DNA from: Brevibacillus parabrevis | Lineage (GTDB): Bacteria > Bacillota > Bacilli > Brevibacillales > Brevibacillaceae | Direction of reading: 5' to 3' | Assembly: GCF_003710905.1 (NCBI RefSeq) | Contig: NZ_RHHV01000010.1 | Location: 124,001 to 188,000, forward strand | DNA length: 64,000 nt | Shown here: one piece after another, positions 1-9,659 of the stretch | Numbering within the stretch: position 1 is the stretch's first letter | Layout of the letters: each line of letters starts with the position of its first letter | Notes under the pieces: generated by a model | Told to the model about the DNA's origin: nothing | Databases searched by the model: none | Seen by the model: only the letters and a program-made list of their open reading frames with translations | Made by a program: the position numbers and the translations under genes

Positions 1-1
1 C

Positions 2-1258
2 GGAGTGAAGAGCGGAGGGGGCTTTTTTTACTATTTGTTTGCCCTGTTCATTTTTTTGCTGGTGCCGATCTTGCCGCTCGTGATGGCGGCTCTCGTCGTC
101 ATGCTGTTCATGCGCTTCACAAACGTAGGCAAAAGCAAGGAACGCTTCCGCTTGATCAGCGGTTTGCTGGCGATTGGTGTCGCGCTCGGCTTCCAGATGT
201 TTGTGCAGCGTCAGGTCAGCAGCAAGGCGGACAGCATTGAACAGTTGCAACAGATGATCGTCAGCCAGGAAAACGGACTGCTGAACATGATTACCCAGTT
301 CTTTCCGGCAAGCAAGCTGGCAGCCCTCGCCCTGCAAAACAGCGGAACGTTGCTCTCCTGGGGCTTTCTCGCCAGTTTCCTGCTGGTGGCACTGGCGAGC
401 TTCGGCGTGTTTCTGGTGATTGGAAACCGTTTTTACTTTGCCGGGGTAATGGGAATCAGCGAAGCGGTGGCCAAGCGAAAAATGGTCGGTGCGGCCGCTT
501 TTCAAAAGCTGATCCGTGAGCGCTCCAGGCTTGCGTCTTACTTTTTAAAAGAATGGAAAATACTTTGGCGAACGCCCGCGTTTTTGCTGAATTGTACGTT
601 ATCCAGCATCCTCGTTCCGCTTCTTGTTTTGCTGCCGCTTTTGGCACGCGAGGATAGCGAAAAGCTGATTGCGCATTTGCAAAGCCTCATGCAAGGCGAG
701 CAGGCAGGCGGGATCGGCCTGGCGATCGTGTTCGGGGCGTTTTTGATACTGGGCAGCATGAATAGTACATCGGTAACAGCCATCTCCAGAGATGGGCAAG
801 GGTTTTTTTACAATAAAACATTGCCGATCGGGCCTGGGCAGCTGATATTGGCAAAAGTGCTGCCGGGATTGCTCCTCAGTGGCATCAGTGTTCTTGTGCT
901 GCTGGCCGAAGCTGCCTGGCTGCTGGCGCTGCCTGGCGAGTTCCTCTTGTTCGCTGCCTTGTGCGTGATTCCGTCCGTGCTGTTCATCAACCTGGCTGGC
1001 ATCGCGATTGATCTGCTTCATCCCAAGCTTGGATGGGGTTCAGAACAGGAAGCAGTAAAGCAAAACATGAATACGTTGCTGCTGTTTATGATCGGCTTGG
1101 TGGCGGGAGGGTTGGTCGTTGTGGCTAACTTCCTGATCGGGGCTTCGCTTTGGGTCACGGCTTTGGGACTTTTTGTGCTTTTTGTACTCCTCGATTTTTT
1201 GATTTACAGACTGCTTGTTGCCAAAGGACCAGGATGGCTGGAAAAGATCGAAGAGTGA
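2..1258 (+). CDS. ABC-2 type transporter permease, C-terminal part (partial)
   Basis: The reading frame is open to the left window edge, so the true N-terminus is probably missing; the GTG at 5 is only the first in-window candidate. The visible 417 residues are strongly hydrophobic with several clusters of membrane helices (about residues 8-35, 115-140, 195-215, 240-260, 285-325 and 355-400). The composition and length fit large ABC-2 permeases that work with a separate ATP-binding subunit, which would lie outside the window. No Walker motif is present. The substrate cannot be told. A hairpin terminator follows the stop, so this gene ends its operon. Confidence 0.7.
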   Translation, partial: GVKSGGGFFYYLFALFIFLLVPILPLVMAALVVMLFMRFTNVGKSKERFRLISGLLAIGVALGFQMFVQRQVSSKADSIEQLQQMIVSQENGLLNMITQFFPASKLAALALQNSGTLLSWGFLASFLLVALASFGVFLVIGNRFYFAGVMGISEAVAKRKMVGAAAFQKLIRERSRLASYFLKEWKILWRTPAFLLNCTLSSILVPLLVLLPLLAREDSEKLIAHLQSLMQGEQAGGIGLAIVFGAFLILGSMNSTSVTAISRDGQGFFYNKTLPIGPGQLILAKVLPGLLLSGISVLVLLAEAAWLLALPGEFLLFAALCVIPSVLFINLAGIAIDLLHPKLGWGSEQEAVKQNMNTLLLFMIGLVAGGLVVVANFLIGASLWVTALGLFVLFVLLDFLIYRLLVAKGPGWLEKIEE

Positions 1259-1278
1259 GGATACGCTAGGATGCTTGC

Positions 1279-1316
1279 AAAAGCCGTTCTCCCCTTGATG
1301 GAGCGCGGCTTTTTTT
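1279..1316 (+). terminator. Rho-independent terminator after ABC permease
   Basis: AAAAGCCG pairs with the downstream CGGCTTTT arm and the stem is followed by a run of T. It lies about 20 bases after the permease stop. Confidence 0.75.
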
Positions 1317-1495
1317 GCTTATGACGTTTTACCGAGCACATTTTGCGAAAAGAGGGTATAAAGAAGTGCGTGATACCGCCCGATACATGTAAGGGAGATC
1401 GTTTTGCATTCGGGACTATAGTCGGTTCCGGGGAGACGCTCGCAAGGGAAAAGGGAATAAAGACTCTGGCAAAGGAGAAAGGAGTAACTGCAAAC

Positions 1496-2611
1496 ATGAT
1501 GAAGCGTTTTGCTCTCTGTTTTTTGATGGCATGGCTGCTTGTTCAGGCTGTGTGGACGAACGGAGCGAATGCCGCCGCTGGTTTTGACGACATCGATGGA
1601 CACTGGGCAGAGCAACAAATTAATGAACTGGCGAGCCTGGGGATTATCAAGTCGAACGGCAAACACTTGTTTTATCCCAACAAGCCGATTTCACGCGGCG
1701 AAGCTTTGGCGCTGCTCAATCGCGTTGTTGAGAAAGTATACGGTTCGCTCGATCTTCCGCAGCGGAAGGAAAATCTTGACTACAACTTTCTGCTCCGGGG
1801 GGAAGTAGAACAGCTGCTGGTCAATATGAAAACGGTTTGGCAAGTCGAGACAAATGCCCTGTCGACGTACGATCCTGGCGACAGGATGCTCTATTACTTG
1901 TATCTCGCTGAAAGCGGTCAGTTGATCAAAAAGCAACAGAAAGAAAATCCGAAATGGTGGCTGTCCAGTGCAGCTTTGCAGCAGTCGCTGTCTAGAGAAG
2001 AGGCCAGCCTGTTGCTCTTCCATGTGCTTGCACCGCAAAAATTCAGAACAGCCAATCTAAAACCACAGGACGCGGCTACGTACTTCGACAGCTTCTATGA
2101 GTGGAAGCAGGATCGGTATTACCGCGATACATACTCGCCTTACCCATTGGCTATTCGAGAGTTTCAGCTGTTTTTGACGGAAAAGACATTCTCGCCTGAC
2201 AAGGTCATGACGCGGGCAGAATACGCTGTAGTCATGAAGCGCTTGCTTGATTATTATCGCATAGACACGCTGGCCCAATTTCGTGCCGCGATCAATCAGC
2301 AGCAAAAAATCGCTCAGTTGTATTTGCGTTCAGCCAATTTGGCCTGGGAGAAAAAAGATCAGGCCCGTTTGTCCGTCGTATTTAGTCCTGACGCATTGAA
2401 AAGCATGGCCGCGCTCCCGCAAGTTCCCAAGTACAACGGCCCGGTAACGATCACGAGCAAAGTAGACATCAATGATCCGAAAATTCTCTGGCTGATCGGT
2501 TTTTATCCCGATCCGGTAAAAGGAGATTTTCAAATCGAATACAAGCTGGAGCAGGCAGACGCCAATGCATTTGGACGCAAAATTACTGCGGTAATCTACA
2601 GCGAAAAATAG
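1496..2611 (+). CDS. SLH-domain cell-surface protein
   Basis: Secreted surface protein, 371 residues from the ATG at 1496. That start is chosen because AAAGGAGAAAGGAG lies just upstream and a signal peptide follows at once (basic MMKR, hydrophobic stretch, likely cleavage after a GANA-AAG-like site near residue 25). Longer upstream starts would bury the signal peptide. Residues 27-80 form an S-layer homology repeat (FDDIDGHWAEQQINELASLG followed by an ISRGEALALL element), and a second SLH-like element (MTRAEYAVVMKRLL) lies near residue 240. SLH domains bind pyruvylated secondary cell-wall polymers, so the protein is probably held on the wall. The C-terminal 100 residues have no function I recognise. 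It is monocistronic, ending at a strong terminator. Confidence 0.75.
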   Translation: MMKRFALCFLMAWLLVQAVWTNGANAAAGFDDIDGHWAEQQINELASLGIIKSNGKHLFYPNKPISRGEALALLNRVVEKVYGSLDLPQRKENLDYNFLLRGEVEQLLVNMKTVWQVETNALSTYDPGDRMLYYLYLAESGQLIKKQQKENPKWWLSSAALQQSLSREEASLLLFHVLAPQKFRTANLKPQDAATYFDSFYEWKQDRYYRDTYSPYPLAIREFQLFLTEKTFSPDKVMTRAEYAVVMKRLLDYYRIDTLAQFRAAINQQQKIAQLYLRSANLAWEKKDQARLSVVFSPDALKSMAALPQVPKYNGPVTITSKVDINDPKILWLIGFYPDPVKGDFQIEYKLEQADANAFGRKITAVIYSEK

Positions 2612-2618
2612 ACAAAGC

Positions 2619-2654
2619 AATCAGGGCATTCGCGATGGATGCCCTGATTTTTTT
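2619..2654 (+). terminator. Terminator after SLH-protein gene
   Basis: AATCAGGGCAT pairs perfectly with ATGCCCTGATT across a 9-base loop and a run of T follows. Confidence 0.85.
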
Positions 2655-2678
2655 AAATGCCGCACCGACAAGTGACGA

Positions 2679-2707
2679 TTGCAAATGACAGAATTTTCGA
2701 TTACAAT
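2679..2707 (+). promoter_or_regulatory. Sigma-A-type promoter upstream of fadN
   Basis: TTGCAA (2679-2684), 17-base spacer, TACAAT (2702-2707). It would start RNA near 2714, about 250 bases before fadN, which leaves room for the hairpin at 2747-2792 and the FadR box. Confidence 0.6.
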
Positions 2708-2746
2708 AAAACTGAACGGTGACTCAGTAAGTGGCAGCCGGATCTG

Positions 2747-2792
2747 ACATCTCAAGGCGGGAGCTTTAGCCAATATGCGAGATGTATTTTTT
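2747..2792 (+). terminator. Terminator-like hairpin in the fadN leader
   Basis: ACATCTC (2747-2753) pairs with GAGATGT (2779-2785) and is followed by ATTTTTT. The 25-base loop holds a smaller GGC/GCC stem. It lies between the promoter at 2679-2707 and fadN, so it could end a short leader RNA of about 80 nt. I do not recognise a known riboswitch class. Confidence 0.45.
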
Positions 2793-2803
2793 GGCCCATC
2801 TAC

Positions 2804-2821
2804 TGAATGAGTATTCATTCA
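2804..2821 (+). promoter_or_regulatory. FadR operator of the fadNAE operon
   Basis: TGAATGAGTATTCATTCA is an 18-base palindrome that matches the Bacillus FadR (YsiA) box TGAATGANTANTCATTCA. FadR is a TetR-family repressor released by long-chain acyl-CoA. Its place before the beta-oxidation operon is what that regulon predicts. Confidence 0.88.
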
Positions 2822-2963
2822 ACTAAGACATGAGCTTTTGCATACAGGAATATCTTTAAGAATGGTAGAAGTAAATAAAATGATCTAGTAGTCAGAAAAT
2901 TATGGGATTATGTCAGCAACCGTGAGTAGCCTCGACAGAGGATTTCTAAAGGAGGATTTGGAG

Positions 2964-5372
2964 ATGGAACGCAAAATTCGCAAAGCGGCGGTTCTCGGTT
3001 CCGGTGTCATGGGTGCGGGAATTGCAGCTCATCTGGCAAACGTCGGGATTCCTACCTATTTGCTTGACATCGTGCCACGGGAATTGACGGCGGACGAGAG
3101 CAAAAAGGGACTGACACTGGCTGATTCTGTCGTCAAAAACCGGATTGCACAAGCGGGCAAAGACAGGCTTTTGAAAGAAAAGCCGGCACCGCTTTACGAT
3201 AAAAAGAGCATGGAACTGATCACGGTAGGCAACTTCGAGGATCATCTGCCACTCCTCGCAGAAGTCGACTGGATCATCGAAGTAGTCGTGGAAAATCTCG
3301 ATGTGAAGAAAAGCGTCTTCGCCCAGGTAGAAGCCCATCGCAAGCCAGGGACGATCGTCACTTCGAATACATCCGGTGTGTCGATCAACGAGATGGCAGA
3401 AGGGCGCTCGGACGATTTTCGCAAGCATTTTCTCGGCACGCACTTTTTCAACCCGCCGCGCTATCTGAAGCTTTTGGAGCTGATCCCGGGGCATGATACC
3501 GATCCGGAAATCGTCTCGTTCATGAAGCAATTCGGGGAGCATGTGCTCGGAAAAGGCATGGTTGTCTGCAAGGACACGCCGAACTTCATCGCCAATCGCA
3601 TCGGTACATACGGGCTGCAAGTCTCGATCCACGAGATGGTGCGCCTCGGCCTGGGAGTGGATGAAGTCGATGCGTTGACTGGTCCGGTCATCGGCAGGCC
3701 GAAAAGCGCCACGTTCCGCACGCTGGATGTCGTCGGTCTGGACACTTATGTGCACGTGGCGGGGAACGTCCGCAACAAGAGCACGGATGAAGCGGAACGG
3801 GCTGTTTTTGCGGTGCCGGAGTTTGTTTTGCAGATGGTGGAGAAGCGCTGGATCGGTCAAAAGGCCGGGCAAGGATTTTTCAAGCAGGTCAAGTCGGCGC
3901 AAGGAAAAGAAATTTTGGCGCTCGATATCAACACCTTGGAGTATCGCCCGAGCGTGAAGCCGAAGTACCCTTCCCTAGATGCTGCGAAGACGGCAAAAAC
4001 GTTGCCGGAAAAACTGCGCGCGCTCGCATACGGCAAGGACAAGGGCAGCGAGTTTGTCTGGAGCGTCTTCAAGAAAGTTTTGCTGTATTCCGCTGAAAAA
4101 GCTTACGAAATCGCGGATGACATCGTCGCAGTCGATCAGGCGATGAAATGGGGCTTCGGCTGGGAGCTGGGTCCGTTCGAGACGTGGGATGCGATCGGCG
4201 TGGAAAAATCAGTCGCCAAAATGCGCGCGGAGAACGAACAGATTCCGGCGCTGGTCGAGGAGCTTTTGGCAAGTGGAAAAACGACGTTCTATCAGAAAGC
4301 GGAAGGACGGCGCGAAGCCTTTTCGATCGGCGGCAAGTATAAAGCGATAGAGGAAGACAAGAAAAATATCAATCTCGCTGCCCTCAAAGAACAAGGCAAG
4401 CTGATCAAGAAAAATGCAGGCGCGGCGTTGATCGATCTTGGCGACGGCGTTGCGTGTCTGGAATTTACCTCTCCCCATAACGCTCTCGGTCTGGATGTGC
4501 TGCAAATGGCGAACCAGGCTGCGGAAGAGGTGCAAAAAAACTTCGCGGGTCTGGTCATCGGCAACCAGGGCAAAAACTTCTGCGTCGGGATGAATCTCGC
4601 GATGGCCTTGATGGAGGCGCAGGATGAAAACTGGCTGGAGCTAGACATGCTCGTCAGCAACTTCCACAAAGCCGCTCGCGCGATTCGCTACATGCACCGT
4701 CCAGTCGTCGCAGCACCTTTCGGCATGACGCTCGGTGGCGGCGTCGAGGTGACCTATCTCGCTGACCGTGTACAAGTAGCGGCAGAAACGTACCTCGGAC
4801 TCGTCGAGGTCGGTGTCGGGCTGTTGCCAGGCGGCGGGGGAACGAAGGAAATGCTGTTTAGGGCGATGGAAAACGTGCCGGAAGGAGGCAGCATGCCAGT
4901 TGATCCGTTCCCGTTCGTCGCAAGAGCTTTTGAAACGATTGCGATGGCAAAAGTGTCGACCAGCGGACAGGAGGCAATCAATCTCGGTTATTTGCGGCCG
5001 ACCGACCGGATCAGTGTCAATGCGGACCACCTTTTGTACGATGCGAAACAGCTTGTGCTTGCGATGGACCAAGAAGGCTACACGCCGCCTGCGCCGCGCA
5101 AAATCCGCGTGATCGGGGAGACGGGCTACGCCAATTTGCGCCAAAACATTTACGCGATGAGAAAGAGCGGCTACATTTCCGAGCACGATGAGCTGATCGC
5201 AAGCAAAATCGCCTATGTCATGTCCGGCGGAAATGTGCCGGCGGGTACGGAAGTGACAGAAAGCTACATTTTGGAGCTGGAGAAGCAAGCGTTCCTTGCC
5301 CTGATCAAGACGCCGAAAACCCAGCAAAGAATGCAGCATATGCTGACGAAAAACAAGCCTTTGCGCAACTAG
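2964..5372 (+). CDS. fadN: 3-hydroxyacyl-CoA dehydrogenase / enoyl-CoA hydratase
   Basis: Bifunctional beta-oxidation enzyme that hydrates trans-enoyl-CoA and oxidises the 3-hydroxyacyl-CoA with NAD. The ATG at 2964 is chosen for its AAAGGAGG site; it gives 802 residues, near the size of Bacillus FadN. The N-terminus is a Rossmann fold with GSGVMGAG (residues 12-19). The dehydrogenase active-site HFFNPP segment is near residue 158. A crotonase domain fills about residues 480-700, with its GxxFCVGMNLA and LGGGVEV elements forming the oxyanion hole near residues 540 and 590. The dehydrogenase-first order is typical of this family. It is the first gene of fadN-fadA-fadE, behind a FadR box, so it should be induced by fatty acids. 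Confidence 0.93.
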   Translation: MERKIRKAAVLGSGVMGAGIAAHLANVGIPTYLLDIVPRELTADESKKGLTLADSVVKNRIAQAGKDRLLKEKPAPLYDKKSMELITVGNFEDHLPLLAEVDWIIEVVVENLDVKKSVFAQVEAHRKPGTIVTSNTSGVSINEMAEGRSDDFRKHFLGTHFFNPPRYLKLLELIPGHDTDPEIVSFMKQFGEHVLGKGMVVCKDTPNFIANRIGTYGLQVSIHEMVRLGLGVDEVDALTGPVIGRPKSATFRTLDVVGLDTYVHVAGNVRNKSTDEAERAVFAVPEFVLQMVEKRWIGQKAGQGFFKQVKSAQGKEILALDINTLEYRPSVKPKYPSLDAAKTAKTLPEKLRALAYGKDKGSEFVWSVFKKVLLYSAEKAYEIADDIVAVDQAMKWGFGWELGPFETWDAIGVEKSVAKMRAENEQIPALVEELLASGKTTFYQKAEGRREAFSIGGKYKAIEEDKKNINLAALKEQGKLIKKNAGAALIDLGDGVACLEFTSPHNALGLDVLQMANQAAEEVQKNFAGLVIGNQGKNFCVGMNLAMALMEAQDENWLELDMLVSNFHKAARAIRYMHRPVVAAPFGMTLGGGVEVTYLADRVQVAAETYLGLVEVGVGLLPGGGGTKEMLFRAMENVPEGGSMPVDPFPFVARAFETIAMAKVSTSGQEAINLGYLRPTDRISVNADHLLYDAKQLVLAMDQEGYTPPAPRKIRVIGETGYANLRQNIYAMRKSGYISEHDELIASKIAYVMSGGNVPAGTEVTESYILELEKQAFLALIKTPKTQQRMQHMLTKNKPLRN

Positions 5373-5391
5373 GGGAGGGTGAGGGATAACG

Positions 5392-6576
5392 ATGAGAGAA
5401 GCAGTTATCGTCGCAGGAGCCCGCACAGCGGTCGGCCGAGCGAAAAAAGGAAGCCTCAGGGACGTGCATCCAGTCGATATGGGAGCGGCGGTCGTTTCCG
5501 ATTTGTTGCGGCGCGTCCCGCAGCTGGACCCGGCGGACATCGAGGACGTCATTATGGGAACAGCCGTACCGGAGGCGGAGCAAGGCATGAATATGGCGCG
5601 ACTGATCGGATTGCGCGCCGGGTTGCCGACGAATGTAGCGGGAATTACGATCAACCGTTTTTGCTCCTCGGGCTTGCAGACTATTGCCTATGCAGCGCAG
5701 CAAATTATGGTCGGCAGCTCTGACGTCCTGGTGGCAGGCGGGGTGGAGAGCATGAGTCTGGTGCCGATGCTCGGCCACAAGGTCGCGCTGAATCCGGCGC
5801 TGGTCGAAACGAAGCCGGAAGCGTACATGAGCATGGGGCACACGGCAGAGGAAGTAGCAAGACGATACAACGTGACGAGAGAAGAGCAGGATGCATTTGC
5901 CCTCCGCAGCCATCAACGAGCGACGGCAGCGATCACGTCAGGCAAGTTCCAGGACGAAATCGTTCCGCTGACTGTGAAAAATTACTCCGTCGATGACGCG
6001 GGCAAGGTGCATGTTCGTGAAGCTATTTTTGACAAGGATGAAGGTGCTCGTGCAGATACGTCCCTGGAAGCGCTCGCCAAGCTGAAGCCTGTCTTTCACG
6101 TCCAGGGCAGCGTAACGGCCGGAAATTCGTCGCAAACAAGCGATGGAGCGGCAGCAGTATTGGTGATGTCAGCCGAAAAGGCAGCCGAGCTGGGTGTCCA
6201 GCCGATTGCCAAATTCCGTTCCTTTACGGTAGGCGGGGTCGACCCGGATGTGATGGGAATCGGTCCGGTTGTCGCTATCCCTAAAGCTTTGAGGCTGGCA
6301 GGAATCGGCCTGGAAGATGTGGATTTGTTCGAGCTGAACGAAGCGTTCGCGTCCCAGTCGATCGCGGTGATTCGCGAGCTTGGACTCGACCCGGAAAAGG
6401 TCAATGTCAACGGCGGCGCTATCGCACTGGGCCATCCGCTCGGTTGCAGCGGAGCCAAGCTGACCGTGTCGCTTCTGAACGAAATGAAGCGCAGGGGCGG
6501 CAAATACGGAGTGGTTACGATGTGTATTGGCGGAGGAATGGGGGCCGCTGGCGTTTTTGAAATGGTCGGGGAGTAG
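5392..6576 (+). CDS. fadA: Acetyl-CoA C-acyltransferase (3-ketoacyl-CoA thiolase)
   Basis: Thiolase for the last step of beta-oxidation, splitting 3-ketoacyl-CoA with CoA to give acetyl-CoA and a shortened acyl-CoA. The 394 residues match the family length. The three catalytic elements are present: nucleophile Cys91 in [10 protein letters not shown], His348 in [11 protein letters not shown] and Cys378 in [10 protein letters not shown]. The NEAFASQ element lies just before. The start follows GGGAGGGTGAGGG. It sits 19 bases after fadN in the same operon and presumably acts on FadN's product. Confidence 0.94.
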   Translation: MREAVIVAGARTAVGRAKKGSLRDVHPVDMGAAVVSDLLRRVPQLDPADIEDVIMGTAVPEAEQGMNMARLIGLRAGLPTNVAGITINRFCSSGLQTIAYAAQQIMVGSSDVLVAGGVESMSLVPMLGHKVALNPALVETKPEAYMSMGHTAEEVARRYNVTREEQDAFALRSHQRATAAITSGKFQDEIVPLTVKNYSVDDAGKVHVREAIFDKDEGARADTSLEALAKLKPVFHVQGSVTAGNSSQTSDGAAAVLVMSAEKAAELGVQPIAKFRSFTVGGVDPDVMGIGPVVAIPKALRLAGIGLEDVDLFELNEAFASQSIAVIRELGLDPEKVNVNGGAIALGHPLGCSGAKLTVSLLNEMKRRGGKYGVVTMCIGGGMGAAGVFEMVGE

Positions 6577-6609
6577 GTACGTCTATTTTCATAAAAGGAG
6601 AGGGATAGT

Positions 6610-8388
6610 ATGGCAGATACAAAAGAATTGATCCGCGGTGGGAGCTTTTTGATTGATGCTGGTTCGGCTGACGATGTATTCGTGCCGGAGGAGTACAGCG
6701 ACGAGCAAAAAATGATCGCGAAAACGACGGAAGATTTTGTCGTCAATGAAGTTCGCCCGCATCTGGAGGAACTGGAAAAGCACAGCTTCGACATTTCCGT
6801 GCGGTTGCTGAAGGAAGCAGGGGAATTGGGACTTTTGGCTGGCGATGTGCCGGAGAAATACGATGGGCTTGGTCTGGATAAAGTCAGCACCGCGCTCGTC
6901 ACCGAGAAATTTTCGCTCGCACGCGGCTTCGCGCTGAGCTACGGCGCCCATGTAGGAATCGGTTCCTTGCCGATTGTGTACTTCGGGAACGAGGATCAGA
7001 AGCAGCGCTACTTGCCCGATCTGGCGTATGGAAAACGGATCGCAGCGTACTGCCTGACCGAACCAGGCTCCGGCTCTGATGCGCTTGGCGCCAAGACGAC
7101 AGCGACTCTTTCCGCAGACGGCACCCATTACATTCTCAACGGGGAAAAACAGTGGATCACCAACGCAGGCTTTGCAGACGTGTTCATTGTGTACGCAAAA
7201 ATTGACGGCGAAAAGTTCACGGCTTTCATCGTGGAGCGGGACTTCCCGGGAGTATCGTTTGGCCCGGAAGAGAAGAAAATGGGCATCAAATGCTCCTCGA
7301 CTCGTACGGTCATTTTGCAGGATGTGCCTGTTCCGGTAGCCAACCTGTTGGGCGAGCCGGGCAGAGGCCACGTCATCGCCTTCAACATTTTGAACGTAGG
7401 CCGGTACAAGCTGGCTGTTGGGGCGGTCGGCTCGGCGAAAAAAGCATTGGAGCTGGCGACGAACTACGCGAAGGAACGCAAGCAGTTTAAAACACCTATC
7501 GCCAACTTCACGCTGATCAAAAACAAGCTGGCGAACATGGCTACCAAAGCGTACGCCGCAGAAAGCTCCGTCTACCGGACGGTTGGCTTGTTCGACACCG
7601 CGCTTAGCCGCCTGGGCGAGAAAGCGGATGACGGCGCGGAAGTAGCGAAGGCGATTGCCGACTACGCGATCGAATGCTCGATCAACAAAGTGTTTGCTAC
7701 GGAAGTGCTGGACTACTGCGTGGACGAGGGCGTGCAAATCCACGGTGGCTACGGCTTCATGTCGGAATACGAGATTGAGAACATGTACCGCGACTCGCGG
7801 ATCAACCGGATTTTTGAAGGGACGAATGAAATCAACCGCTTGCTCATCCCGGATACGCTGGTGAAAAAGGCGATGAAAGGCGAACTGCCTCTCATGCAAG
7901 CAGCGACGAGCTTGCAAGCCGAGCTGATGAGCTACTACCCGGAGGAAATCGAGGATGCGCCGCTTGCTGTCGAGAAGCATCTGCTCGGCATGACTCGCAA
8001 AATCATTTTGATGGTCGCAGGCTCTGCGCTGATGAAATACCAGCAAGCGATCTCCAAAGAACAGGAGCTGCTCGCTTTTGCTGCCGACATGCTGATCGAG
8101 CTGTACGCGATGGACAGCATCGTGAAGCGTACGGAAAAAGCGGTTGCCGCAAACGGACTGGAAGCCGAGCAGCACAAGCTCGCGCTGACAGCAGTGTATG
8201 TGCATGAAGCGTTTGACCGCGTTGAGGCGTGGGCCAAAGAAGCGCTCGCTGCGATGGAAGAAGGCGATGAACTGCGCCTGCGTCTCTCCATTTTGAAAAA
8301 ATTGACTCGCCGCACACCGATCAACACCGTTGGATTGAAGCGGGCGATTGCTGATCGCGTGATCGAAGCAGGCGGCTACGTCGTATAA
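6610..8388 (+). CDS. fadE: Acyl-CoA dehydrogenase
   Basis: FAD-dependent enzyme that makes the trans-2 double bond in acyl-CoA, the first oxidative step of beta-oxidation. At 592 residues it is longer than the usual 380-residue family and matches Bacillus FadE, with an extra C-terminal helical region after about residue 420. The flavin/substrate segments [11 protein letters not shown] (near 145) and [12 protein letters not shown] are clear, as are [17 protein letters not shown] and FEGTNEINR, which carry the active-site region. The start follows AAAGGAGAGGG. It lies 33 bases after fadA and is followed by a shared terminator, so it closes the operon. Confidence 0.93.
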   Translation: MADTKELIRGGSFLIDAGSADDVFVPEEYSDEQKMIAKTTEDFVVNEVRPHLEELEKHSFDISVRLLKEAGELGLLAGDVPEKYDGLGLDKVSTALVTEKFSLARGFALSYGAHVGIGSLPIVYFGNEDQKQRYLPDLAYGKRIAAYCLTEPGSGSDALGAKTTATLSADGTHYILNGEKQWITNAGFADVFIVYAKIDGEKFTAFIVERDFPGVSFGPEEKKMGIKCSSTRTVILQDVPVPVANLLGEPGRGHVIAFNILNVGRYKLAVGAVGSAKKALELATNYAKERKQFKTPIANFTLIKNKLANMATKAYAAESSVYRTVGLFDTALSRLGEKADDGAEVAKAIADYAIECSINKVFATEVLDYCVDEGVQIHGGYGFMSEYEIENMYRDSRINRIFEGTNEINRLLIPDTLVKKAMKGELPLMQAATSLQAELMSYYPEEIEDAPLAVEKHLLGMTRKIILMVAGSALMKYQQAISKEQELLAFAADMLIELYAMDSIVKRTEKAVAANGLEAEQHKLALTAVYVHEAFDRVEAWAKEALAAMEEGDELRLRLSILKKLTRRTPINTVGLKRAIADRVIEAGGYVV

Positions 8389-8403
8389 GCTAAAACAGGC
8401 ACG

Positions 8404-8437
8404 AAAAAAGAGCAGGGACATATCTCTGCTCTTTTTT
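8404..8437 (+). terminator. Bidirectional terminator between fadE and the minus-strand ger operon
   Basis: AAAAAAGAGCAG and CTGCTCTTTTTT arms surround a short loop. Both strands end in T runs, so it can serve the convergent ger operon too. Confidence 0.85.
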
Positions 8438-8504
8438 GTGTGCGAAAAATGTCCCGCCGACTTTTCTGATACGGGAGATGTTTGCTTGCAGTCGACGGAG
8501 TGCC

Positions 8505-9659
8505 TCAGTTGGCTTGCTTCACTTTCGAGATGCCCCCGTTGTTTAGCTTCACCTGAACGTTGACGGCAGACAGCGATTCTTGCGAAAGCGGGAGCGCGTT
8601 GTTTTTCTGCAATCGTTTCCACTCTTGCGGGTATTTGCGATAGAGAGCGTGTCCCAGCTGCAAGGTGTCGATGTTATGTTTTCGGCCCTTTGCAAAAAGC
8701 GCCCGTACTTCCGCCTCGATTTTTTTCGCTGCTTCCTTTTCGATTTCATTGATCGGCCCGACTGTCACTACCTGCGTGATATAGCCAGTGGCGTGAATGT
8801 CGATGGCGAAGGTTACGGTGCCGTTTTGCAATCGTGGCTCGATTTTCACTTTGGGCTTTTCGAGGATGGTCATCGCCAGCAGTTGCCCTCCTTTGCTGAT
8901 CCCTAGCAGTGTCCGGACGGTGTGTTCATCGAGCCAGCGCAGCCCCAGCAAGTCTGAGCGCGGCCAGCAGCCTCGGGACTCCAAGTTTTGCAGCAGGCAT
9001 GCGCCGATCATCTTTAATTTGGGCAACGCTTTCTTGTCTTCGCTCCAGCTGTTTCGGTTGATCGAAAGAATCGGGACGTAGACAACGAGGTTCGGTTCAT
9101 CTCTTCTCGCGATGAATTGAAACAGCTTCATCGGACGCAGCACAGAGTTTTGCTCATACAGATCGGATGGATTCGCCAGTTGCGAGTAAATCACAGGCAA
9201 ATCGAACACCTGCTTTGCATTGAAAATGTCGATAATCGGGTCTTTGGTGGCAAACGTCCAGAGCGTGTAGCGAAACTCGTAAAAACGGTCCAGCTCGTCC
9301 AAAATCTCCTCCATATGTTTCTTTTCCAAGGCGCTTTCACTAAAGACGATGGAGCGGATATGGCTCCAGGTCATTTGCTTTTGGCTGGTGGGATAAATGT
9401 TGAACAGCGCGTTTACGAACGTTTTGCCAGTTCCTTTGGCCACAGCCGATCCACTGGTGGAGCGCGCGCCGCCAGCTTCTGTTTTGGCGATGCTGGAAAA
9501 GCTCAAGATTTGCGCGTACACGACAAACTCATCGTTAACGTAATCGATGCCGAGGGCGTTGACGTAAAGCAAATTTTCAATTTCCCGCGCGTTCCAGCAA
9601 CCGCAGAGCAAAACAGGGAAAACGAGTGTGATTGCAATCGCTCGAAGGTGGGGCATCAT
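8505..9659 (-). CDS. Spore germination lipoprotein, Ger(x)C family
   Basis: C-subunit of a nutrient germinant receptor, a lipoprotein expected on the outer face of the inner spore membrane. The start is taken at the ATG that overlaps the stop of the upstream A-subunit (ATGA), giving 384 residues. It opens with a signal ending in the lipobox LLCGC, so the Cys near residue 18 is the likely lipidation site. The family pattern CWNAREIENLLYVNALGID follows, and the length is usual. It is the third gene of a B-A-C ordered operon; the exact germinant is unknown. Ger operons are normally expressed in the forespore under sigma-G, but I could not identify that promoter with confidence. Confidence 0.88.
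   Translation of the reverse strand: MMPHLRAIAITLVFPVLLCGCWNAREIENLLYVNALGIDYVNDEFVVYAQILSFSSIAKTEAGGARSTSGSAVAKGTGKTFVNALFNIYPTSQKQMTWSHIRSIVFSESALEKKHMEEILDELDRFYEFRYTLWTFATKDPIIDIFNAKQVFDLPVIYSQLANPSDLYEQNSVLRPMKLFQFIARRDEPNLVVYVPILSINRNSWSEDKKALPKLKMIGACLLQNLESRGCWPRSDLLGLRWLDEHTVRTLLGISKGGQLLAMTILEKPKVKIEPRLQNGTVTFAIDIHATGYITQVVTVGPINEIEKEAAKKIEAEVRALFAKGRKHNIDTLQLGHALYRKYPQEWKRLQKNNALPLSQESLSAVNVQVKLNNGGISKVKQAN

Noticed and set aside
4641..5654. Long minus-strand frame opposite fadN/fadA (337 codons)
   Set aside because: It is antisense to two clear enzyme genes, with no ribosome site and a composition given by the codon bias of the real genes. The same holds for the 677-codon frame opposite fadE and the 652-codon frame opposite sufC/sufD.
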